Source of the DNA: Nymphaea colorata
Taxonomy: Eukaryota; Streptophyta; Magnoliopsida; Nymphaeales; Nymphaeaceae
Assembly: GCF_008831285.2 (NCBI RefSeq)
Contig: NC_045143.1
Coordinates: 12,451,214 to 12,515,213, forward strand
Length of the DNA: 64,000 nucleotides
Direction of reading: 5' to 3'
A model generated the notes under the pieces. The model did no database searches. It worked only from the letters and a program-made list of their open reading frames with translations, and had not been told where the DNA came from. This document shows, piece after piece, positions 60,101-64,000 of the stretch. Position 1 is the stretch's first letter. The number at the start of each line of letters is the position of its first letter. Both the position numbers and the translations under genes were made by a program.

Positions 60101-63100
60101 ATGCACACACATATATAAATATATACAACTCATATATCAAACAACCAAGGGTATATGAGATATGACCGTACATACAAATATATATATGCGTACGTACAAG
60201 AAATCTAAACCTTAAATTCTAACAGTTTGAAAGGGAGATATCAACACTGGAAAGAGGAAGCAGGGTCTTAGCTACCATTTCATGCCCTGATGCTATATTA
60301 CTTTTGTATCTTCTATGGGGTCATAAACATTGGATCTATATGTGTAGATGTATGCAGTTGATTGGAATTTATTCTATTTCTTATTTGATCAGACGTTTGT
60401 GTTTATGATTACCAATAAAATATTATGACTGGTAATGTGTTTTCTAATGATTAAAGCTAAACTTGATAATTGCCATGAATGGTTGAAGCTAAGACAATCC
60501 TATGCTGTTATTGGAAGTTATTATTTGGTGATCACCTGAACATAGCACAGTTGACAAGATCAATCTGCTTTCTTATTCTGATGCACACAAGGACCGGCAC
60601 AAACAATCTAGTTTACATGAATAGGAACAATGCAAGTTATCTAGGTGAAACTTGTTTTGGATATGTTTCAACTACAATCGAGTATCTCCTTGTGGAAAAT
60701 GAGAAAGGAGCTTCATTTCTGGATTGCTTACAATAAGCAGGCCAAGGTTGCAGCCATTTTACATGTTTCACCTGCAATCTGACACCCCTTGTGGAAGGCA
60801 AGGAAGGGTCTTTGTGAGTACAAGTTCTTCTGCAACAATTATGTTCACCAAACTCTGAAGCTCAGAACTCCATTTCTGATTAGCTTGGAATAAGCATGCG
60901 AAATGTTGTGTGCATGTTGAAATTTTATTTGCAGGTCCCATAACTGAGCAATTTGGTTTTAGAGTTCAGAATGCAAAAAACTAGAATGGGTTTGATGGAT
61001 CATGCAAGACAGTCCATTTGGTTATTAGATTAGTGTGCCTAGCCTCCATAGGCTGTATAAGGCTTGTATCCAATCTATCTCAGCTACTGGGTTTCACGGG
61101 TTATGCGAAACCACCCATTTGACAATAGCTTGATTGGCCTGGCTTCCAGATGCTGTATGGTCTATGATCCAGTCTATTCATGTTAATGTGTTAGCAAAAT
61201 CTCTTAAAGTTGATAGGATTGATACCGAAAGTGTGTTCGGTTGATGTCTTGTTGGATGCACTACGTTGAAAGTATATCTTGTGTTCATTTATGGTTGTCA
61301 TTTTCGTCTTTGGAATATTGTAACTTTTGGAATAGAAACATGAGAAACACTATTTTCAATCTTCTGGATATGAAACACAATGAAAGTTATGCTCTTAAAC
61401 ATATGAAGCTGTAGGTTGAAATGCTTTTTTTGCTGATTGTCATGTATGCACTTTACAAACTCCTTGTATATTACAAGGTGATATTTGTTTGTGGGGTCAC
61501 TCATTTTCTCATTTCCGAGTTCTATATTCTGGCTAAATAGGAACAATTAAATGTTGCACACCCACTGTCACAAATATTGCGTTTTATTAAAAAAAAGTGA
61601 TAAATACGTTAAATATAAGTCCGCCATATAAAACGTCAATAAAACACGTTTTTTTCAAAAAGATATCAGAAAATAAAAAACGCGAACACGTTTCTTTTTT
61701 ACGTTTTTTTTACTGGATGTTAGGTTTTTTCTTTAAGTGTGCAGCCAAACCGTGATTTTCTATCTTTTAAATGTATTAAATAAGAGAGAGAGATGATTAA
61801 CCAGAAAATTAAGCATAATAAAGAAGAGAGAGTGCTGAAAGGTGCATGTAGTAATGGAGATTAATTATTAATAAAGAGGAGAGGGAGATGGTTTACAGAA
61901 AATCAGATGCAATAAAGAAGAGAAGGAGAGAGAGCCCAACTGCTCCTATGAAACCCCTAATGCATAACATTAACTCCTTCATATTCATTAACTCGGCCTT
62001 TATATCATGCGACTGAGCAAATTGGGTCTAGTATGGAGACCAACCAAATTTATTATTTTGTAAATCTTACATATGGCCTATGATACACGAGTACGCCTGT
62101 GAAGGCGAAGTACCCGTTCGGTACCGTTACGACACCAGTACGGGTACGGGTACGGGCTTGGGTACGCCGATGGTGCGGCGTTGACCGTACTGGGTACGGT
62201 CAACGCACCGGAGGCCGTATCCGTCCATTTTTTGACACGGTCAACTTTGACCGAGTCTAAATCCGTCCTTTTTTATTTTTAACGATTATTTGATTTGAAC
62301 TTTTAAAACCATTCTAACGTTAAACAAAAACAAACGAAACCCTTAATCCGTCCTTCGTTCGTCTGTTCTTACCTTACCTCTCACCGAGCGACGGCAGCGG
62401 CGACTGGCGACAGCAGCGACTAGCGACGGCAGCGGAGACTGCGACCGGCGACAGCAAACGGTAGGAGGCGACTGTGACAGTATTTTTTTTCCTTTTTTCT
62501 TTTTTCCTTTTTTTTTTTCCTTTCATTTTCATCGGCTCCACCACTGCCTTCGCCGTCGACGGCCACCCCTTTTGCCTGTTCACGGTGTTTTGCTTGTTTC
62601 TTTCCTTCTGTTTTTTTCAATAACAATTGTTTTTCCAGAACCAGCCAGTCTTCCTCTCCTACTGCTCGAAACCCTCACAGTAGACGCCTTTCTCACCTTT
62701 CGATCGACCTTCTCTGTCTCTGTGTCTCCCTGTTTGCTTATGCAATACGTGTCATCAGTCATGCCTCTTTTGTTTTCTCCTGCCAATTTTAGAACTGTAA
62801 AGCTCAACCAGGGCCTACTCTTTCGTCTCTGTCATTGCGTGCTTCCTTCTTTTATTATCTTTGTTGTCACTTTTATTATCTCTGTCATTTTTGTGTCTGA
62901 TGTTCTTCTCTGAACTTAAAGATGACATTATGCAAAATACAACAGAATAATGCTAGTTCTTTATGAATATGATTTATGAATATGACAATATGTTATTCTG
63001 TTTGTGATTTTTGATATATATATATGTGCGAATATGTTATTCTTTTTGAAATTTTTTGACATATATATGTGTGTGTACGGCTGTACCCCCGTACCCAAGT

Positions 63101-64000
63101 TTTTTAAAGATGGTCCGTACCGGTACCCGTACCCATGTGACATATCATATGGCTATTATTTGCTTTTACTGTACTACTTTTCACCCACATCCTATCATGT
63201 TTATGATTTTATCTAATCATTTTTCAAAGTCTTATTATTAGTTATTTATTTATTTATTTATTTTACTTTTACATAATTTTTAGGATTTTTTAATTTATTA
63301 AAAATTTTCCTGAGATTTTCCCAAGGTACATAATTTTGCCGTATTATACCCGAGAATGTGACAATGGTTGACAAGATGTGGATATCAATTTCTCTGTATA
63401 GGTGGTTGAGGCTGAGGCAGCTTTGCTTGGGGTCAAGGGTCCATGGATCACCAAATCCTATTTGGCTATGCTTATAGAGAGTAAAGGTAATTTTATGGAA
63501 ACATATATGGTTGTCAATTTTATTTTTGATAATATTATTTCTGAAGGACAAGGGCTTTGAGCAAGTCATTTTTCACTTGCAGCTGTGCCACCGCTTTCTA
63601 CACCAGTCTCACATCCAGGGAGGAAAACCCATGAAACAATGGCTTCCATCTCACATTGTTTCCCTTCTTCTCATATGGAGCTTATTAGCCGAGGTATTTC
63701 TCCAATGAAAATTAAACATTTACCTCAAAGTTTTGACAGGCCCAAAGCCCCATTGCCTTCCTTGCATGTGGCGAGTTATGCTCTGGCTGTTTCTTGGTCC
63801 TTTTGTTTGCTGTGCTGTGTGCTCTGGTTTACAAGACATGCATATAATATATGCCGTCCTATGGATGCCATTGATTAGAATTTGATCATATAGGTCTCTC
63901 ACAAGAACCACCTTCAGATTCTTCTGCTTTGAGGCATGCAGCTCAGCATCTTCCTGCTAATAAATTTTATAACTTTGATGAGGGATTCCTTGTTTCCATA
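36062..64000 (+). CDS. Uridine-kinase-like P-loop NTPase fused to CYTH/TTM domain, 13 exons seen, 3' end outside window
   Basis: Exons by hand: 36062-36175, 41623-41735, 41844-41970, 42065-42163, 42322-42390, 42480-42614, 42694-42759, 54644-54699, 54928-55087, 59446-59610, 63402-63486, 63583-63693, 63894-beyond 64000. All introns are GT-AG and all phases join, giving about 469 codons. The first half is a uridine-kinase/phosphoribulokinase-type domain: Walker A GPSGSGKT (exon 2), [36 protein letters not shown]. The second is a CYTH/TTM-like domain ([35 protein letters not shown]). This is the architecture of plant proteins annotated as uridine-cytidine kinase C or TTM-like; relatives TTM1/TTM2 are reported to act on pyrophosphate, so kinase activity is not assured. 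Introns 1, 7, 9 and 10 are inflated by transposons. Confidence 0.9.
36176..37238 (+). other. Intron 1, proximal unique sequence
   Basis: I see no gene or named repeat. The sequence is T-rich and intron-like up to the copia insertion at 37239. Confidence 0.6.
38330..39240 (+). pseudogene. copia gag remnant with CCHC knuckle (intron 1 element)
   Basis: Across frames the gag core reads [18 protein letters not shown], then [33 protein letters not shown] and FLAGL. Near 39072-39113 it has [14 protein letters not shown] (C-x2-C-x4-H-x4-C). Several stops break it. After the knuckle the sequence jumps within about 60 bp to RT text (GIYGLK...[10 protein letters not shown]), marking the deletion join. 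Confidence 0.8.
39150..39984 (+). pseudogene. copia RT C-terminus and RNase H remnant (intron 1 element)
   Basis: [14 protein letters not shown] is followed by [10 protein letters not shown] and the catalytic [13 protein letters not shown] at about 39284-39322, then [15 protein letters not shown]. The frame 39538-39984 continues [36 protein letters not shown] and [15 protein letters not shown]. The central RNase H segment with its Asp residues is also deleted (SEVDI joins directly to ANNYVF). Confidence 0.85.
40321..40487 (+). mobile_element. Candidate tRNA-derived SINE in intron 1
   Basis: The segment carries an A-box-like TAGTGCAGTGG (about 40329) and a B-box-like GGTTATGATCC (40370-40380) at tRNA-like spacing, with TAAGGCGGTCC in between. 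A near-direct repeat (AGAAGAAAC left, GGAAGAAAC right, 40312-40320 and 40488-40496) could be its target duplication. There is no clear poly-A tail. It is GC-richer than its surroundings. It could also be a tRNA pseudogene. Confidence 0.5.
40497..41622 (+). other. Intron 1, distal part, no gene
   Basis: Ordinary AT-rich intron sequence. No repeat I can name, and no reading frame of interest. Confidence 0.6.
41623..42759 (+). CDS. Exons 2-7 cluster: P-loop kinase-like domain
   Basis: Six compact exons (113, 127, 99, 69, 135 and 66 bp) with introns of 79-158 bp encode nearly the whole kinase-like domain. Exon 2 has the Walker A loop GPSGSGKT. Exon 3 has VISMEDYQ and an acidic stretch. Exon 4 has [13 protein letters not shown]. 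Exon 5 has [19 protein letters not shown] (Walker-B-like Asp). Exon 6 has [12 protein letters not shown] and [17 protein letters not shown]. Exon 7 has [19 protein letters not shown] decayed copy of exon 5 lies at 42227-42295 inside intron 4. Confidence 0.9.
42227..42295 (+). pseudogene. Decayed tandem duplicate of exon 5 (pseudo-exon)
   Basis: Sixty-nine bases, the same length as exon 5, lie 95 bp upstream of it behind a TTTTCAG acceptor. Translation is [20 protein letters not shown], then Ala and a UGA stop, against [20 protein letters not shown] for the real exon. The donor-side sequence is GTCAGTTTGAAGTC against GTAAGTCAGTCTGAAAGTC downstream of exon 5. The duplication therefore includes part of the intron. 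The Walker-B-like Asp is changed to Asn and the donor is weakened, so it is presumably skipped. Inclusion would add 23 codons with a premature stop. Confidence 0.9.
43213..43663. mobile_element. GGTACGGG-rich non-autonomous hAT-like MITE, 451 bp, intron 7
   Basis: A perfect 8-bp direct repeat AGTAGATG flanks it (43205-43212 and 43664-43671). The terminal inverted repeats are CTATGTCACATAGGTAC and CTTTGTCACATGGGTAC (15 of 17 matching). Both subterminal regions are built of GGTACGGG/CCCGTACC repeats in opposite orientation. The 8-bp duplication fits hAT, though the terminus is not the usual CAGGG/TAGGG. No coding capacity. The longer relative is at 62079-63145. Confidence 0.88.
43664..44768 (+). 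other. Intron 7 segment, T/A-rich, no gene
   Basis: 43.86-44.22 kb is strongly poly-A/poly-T and ends in GCTGTATTATACTCG. That resembles the AT-rich text at 61.57-61.73 kb and GCCGTATTATACCCG at 63.34 kb, so the same decayed repeat may flank both GGTACGGG elements. The 141-codon frame 43895-44320 is Lys/Phe-rich low-complexity and not a gene. Confidence 0.35.
45410..45688 (+). repeat. 5' LTR of the young copia
   Basis: It runs TGTTAAGATT to AATCTTACA, with short inverted ends. Near the left end is an 11-bp inverted repeat GGATCGGGTCT/AGACCCGATCC around a 2-bp centre (45430-45453), also present in the 3' LTR. A CT-rich tract lies near 45590. Confidence 0.95.
45703..46020 (+). repeat. Telomere-like CCCTAA minisatellite in the copia leader
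   Basis: Between the primer site and the gag start, units of about 30-45 bp built on TGCCCTAACCCTAAAATCTT recur, with exact CCCTAAA or CCCTAACCCTAAA cores. CCCTAAA is the plant telomere repeat. The array is degenerate and sits inside the element, so it is part of its 5' leader and not a chromosome end. Confidence 0.9.
46071..47639 (+). CDS. copia gag-protease-integrase N-terminus (522 codons to a UAG)
   Basis: Residues 1 to about 210 are the copia gag domain ([40 protein letters not shown]). A CCHC knuckle [14 protein letters not shown] lies near residue 261. The protease motif near residue 330 reads WYVDSAAAH; copia proteases usually have D-[ST]-G, so the Gly is replaced by Ala. The GAG-pre-integrase zinc site is [10 protein letters not shown] followed by CSSCHICK near residues 472-518. 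The frame ends at UAG (47637-47639), after which integrase sequence continues in the same phase (next codons [10 protein letters not shown]), so this stop is a point lesion or, less likely, read-through. Confidence 0.9.
   Translation: MGHHNHNSSILSSSFLSQLISQKLNHINYGHLNDTTPTPPEWIMREVKNAAGQIQETVAEINPEYETWMAHDQSLVAYITSSLSEEVLAGVDDDLSALELWNVLATTYYQVSETRFLQLKRQFQDINRGTCSVLEYIHEIKNVSDQLAIIGHPVSDKDKVQQALSGLGSDFDVFCTTLEVLPVLPSFEDLKAKLIQHEASRIQRQELFPSGHHNVLVTRTHALQGSRPRVWNSQAGMGRGILPTPNTNAQANVQRRIPTCFYCNKRGHVKSECWHNPQNKGKQVRRDNKAVGSAVLNTIATSNIPTDVQQILMTALSKVNIKQNEEGQWYVDSAAAHVTGDVGKLSSALPYLAKGSVVTGDGSHHKISHIGNAHISMAHSSIPLKNVLVVPNVKKNIISVSKLIDDTHSFVEFTPSSVYVKDARTKKTFAEGVRKGDMYVIEEAPKVSKSCLSDSSFPSHSEVNIAEYDKPSIWHGRLAHCSQSFIQSLVADGLLQKSSLSPVNESSMCSSCHICKSHALPF
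47640..48545 (+). pseudogene. copia integrase core
   Basis: In phase with the gag frame, the integrase core shows [12 protein letters not shown] (first Asp), [10 protein letters not shown] (second Asp) and [13 protein letters not shown] (Glu), so the DDE triad is intact. FGCVCYIHF and [19 protein letters not shown] follow, the usual C-terminal part. After TDTQLDSTT the sequence passes directly to RT text in another phase, and the linker and first part of RT are missing. The frame to 48668 past this join is not genuine. Confidence 0.9.
48533..49930 (+). pseudogene. copia reverse transcriptase and RNase H
   Basis: RT begins abruptly at [20 protein letters not shown], missing the N-terminal strand normally before it. 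It continues with [37 protein letters not shown], then UAA at 48833, [14 protein letters not shown] and the catalytic [11 protein letters not shown] at about 48986. RNase H has [32 protein letters not shown] and [20 protein letters not shown] at 49853 precedes the final [10 protein letters not shown]. Key Asp residues are present, but the N-terminal deletion and stops prevent an intact polyprotein. Confidence 0.92.
49958..50236 (+). repeat. 3' LTR of the young copia
   Basis: Same length as the 5' LTR (279 bp). It starts TATTAAGATT, the TG end having mutated to TA. The other differences are single bases, two of them in CACCTGCAGT versus CACGTGCATT. Confidence 0.95.
51451..52990 (+). other. Intron 7 segment without recognised features
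   Basis: AT-rich text with a (GTAT/CATA)n tract near 52790-52815. The frame 52258-52650 (130 codons) has no motif I recognise and lacks coding character. I see nothing to annotate. Confidence 0.5.
53040..54240 (+). mobile_element. Decayed copia 3' half with possible 3' LTR, intron 7
   Basis: RT is recognisable at [16 protein letters not shown] (about 53080-53127), then RMLGAKPV near 53270, the RNase H start [20 protein letters not shown] (in 53589-53780) and [15 protein letters not shown] near 53840. It ends with a purine tract TTAAGGGGGAC (about 54024) and a TGTGAGAAATATT start at 54037, probably the 3' LTR through about 54240 (CTCTATTTAAGTAGCGATTAG resembles the LTR of the intron 1 element). 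No 5' half was found. Confidence 0.75.
54644..55087 (+). CDS. Exons 8 and 9: start of the CYTH/TTM-like domain
   Basis: Exon 8 (56 bp) encodes [18 protein letters not shown] and splits a codon at GTAAGT. Exon 9 (160 bp) completes it and encodes [35 protein letters not shown] and [11 protein letters not shown]. The N-terminal E-x-E-x-K of classical TTM proteins is degenerate here (YIEMFLR), as in plant relatives of this architecture. The 11.9-kb intron 7 precedes exon 8. Confidence 0.88.
56076..56930 (+). pseudogene. copia integrase C-terminus and linker (intron 9 element)
   Basis: [20 protein letters not shown] is the typical end of the copia integrase core. It is followed in shifted frames by [28 protein letters not shown] and [10 protein letters not shown], then a Ser/Pro-rich linker (56688-56927) as expected between integrase and RT. 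The catalytic triad itself is missing. Confidence 0.85.
57010..58490 (+). pseudogene. copia RT and RNase H (intron 9 element)
   Basis: RT runs through [74 protein letters not shown] (YVDD, about 57577) and [15 protein letters not shown]. Frame 57884-58477 carries RNase [53 protein letters not shown] and [17 protein letters not shown]. In-frame stops occur at several places (for example 57070, 57303, 57736). RT and RNase H catalytic Asp residues are mostly retained. Confidence 0.92.
58881..59280. mobile_element. Foldback/MITE-like element, 400 bp, intron 9
   Basis: The two ends form a long imperfect inverted repeat: left TTCATTTGCACACCAAAATT to AATGTCTCC (58881-58920), right reverse-complemented TTCATTTGCATACCAAACTT to AATGTCTC (59280-59240). 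It encloses CT (59062-59091) and GA (59208-59221) tracts in opposite sense. I could not identify a target duplication, so the superfamily is unknown. Confidence 0.6.
59446..59610 (+). CDS. Exon 10: CYTH/TTM-like core
   Basis: The 55 codons encode [40 protein letters not shown] and [15 protein letters not shown] between TTGCAG and GTAAGT, phase 0 at both ends. Basic residues (YKRRS) and the LGETF-LV-KG block fit the substrate-binding side of a CYTH tunnel. Confidence 0.9.
59611..62078 (+). other. Intron 10, proximal part; possible reverse-oriented solo LTR at about 59.76-60.23 kb
   Basis: No gene. 59764-60229 ends in TTCTAACA and, reverse-complemented, would start TGTTAGAATTTAAGG, suggesting a solo LTR in antisense, but no target duplication matches. 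61.57-61.73 kb is poly-A/T-rich and resembles 43.87-44.0 kb. GA tracts occur near 61.78-61.93 kb. Confidence 0.3.
62079..63145. mobile_element. GGTACGGG-rich non-autonomous hAT-like element, 1067 bp, intron 10
   Basis: A perfect 8-bp target duplication CATATGGC flanks it (62071-62078 and 63146-63153). Ends are CTATGATACACGAGTAC on the left and, reverse-complemented, ATATGTCACATGGGTAC on the right, matching the 451-bp element in intron 7. Subterminal CCCGTACC/GGTACGGG repeats are shared. The middle (62.38-62.9 kb) is extra: a GCGAC-rich stretch and unknown sequence with a 113-codon frame (62572-62913) of no recognised family. No transposase seen, so probably mobilised in trans. Confidence 0.87.
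63154..63401 (+). other. Intron 10, distal end
   Basis: T-rich with a (TTTA)n tract at 63241-63262, ending in the polypyrimidine TTTCTCTGTATAG acceptor of exon 11. Confidence 0.6.
63402..64000 (+). CDS. Exons 11-13 of the kinase/TTM gene, truncated by the window
   Basis: Exon 11 (63402-63486) encodes [20 protein letters not shown] and LAMLIESK. Exon 12 (63583-63693) encodes [20 protein letters not shown] and ends at SHMELISR. Exon 13 from 63894 encodes [20 protein letters not shown] and [11 protein letters not shown], then runs off the end. The phase-1 joins (AAAG|CT and CGAG|GT) keep one frame. An open frame through the exon 12 donor (63585-63878) is an intron read-through, and I prefer the spliced form because exon 13 resumes recognisable family sequence. 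Confidence 0.82.

Noticed and set aside
62572-62913. 113-codon hydrophobic frame
   Set aside because: It lies within a non-autonomous element in an intron, and no family is recognised.
1-64000. CRISPR arrays, bacterial operons, rRNA genes
   Set aside because: None seen; the direct repeats present are LTRs, satellites or microsatellites in plant nuclear DNA.

Overview
The window is nuclear DNA from a land plant, most likely a flowering plant. It is AT-rich and dominated by plant-type transposable elements (Ty3/gypsy Athila and Tat-like, Ty1/copia, PIF/Harbinger, hAT-like MITEs, a tRNA-derived SINE candidate). Only one host gene is clearly supported. Long introns packed with elements would fit an early-diverging angiosperm or another large-genome plant, but I cannot assign a species.

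Layout. 1-21.2 kb is nested gypsy sequence. A minus-strand Athila-lineage element (LTRs 2817-7126 and 14547-16416, gag-pol 14.2-9.6 kb, all reading frames broken) has a Tat-like fragment with a plant-mobile-domain remnant inside its left LTR. A 1.0 kb hAT-like element with an 8-bp target duplication sits in its 3' region. 21.2-25.0 kb holds a decayed PIF/Harbinger element (Myb/SANT-like plus DDE transposase). 25.1-28.5 kb holds a broken minus-strand gene or gene-like element encoding an FHA-like domain, of unknown family. 30.4-35.6 kb is a degenerate ~225-240 bp tandem satellite, split by a 3.2 kb solo-LTR-like insertion (5-bp target duplication) that itself carries a 200-bp hAT MITE.

36.06 kb to the right edge is one plus-strand gene for a uridine-kinase-like P-loop NTPase fused to a CYTH/TTM (triphosphate tunnel) domain. 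I derived 13 exons by hand with GT-AG junctions and consistent phases; the 3' end lies beyond the window. About 1.4 kb of coding sequence is spread over 28 kb. Intron 1 carries an internally deleted copia. Intron 7 (11.9 kb) carries a GGTACGGG-rich hAT-like MITE, an LTR relic with a nearly complete young copia inside it, and a decayed copia tail. Intron 9 carries another deleted copia and a foldback element. Intron 10 carries a longer member of the same GGTACGGG family. Exon 5 has a decayed tandem duplicate just upstream.

The most noteworthy signals are the GGTACGGG-rich non-autonomous family with perfect 8-bp target duplications in two introns of the same gene, the telomere-like minisatellite in the leader of the young copia, the exon-5 pseudo-exon, and the FHA-like orphan gene with a single in-frame UAG and an internal protein repeat.
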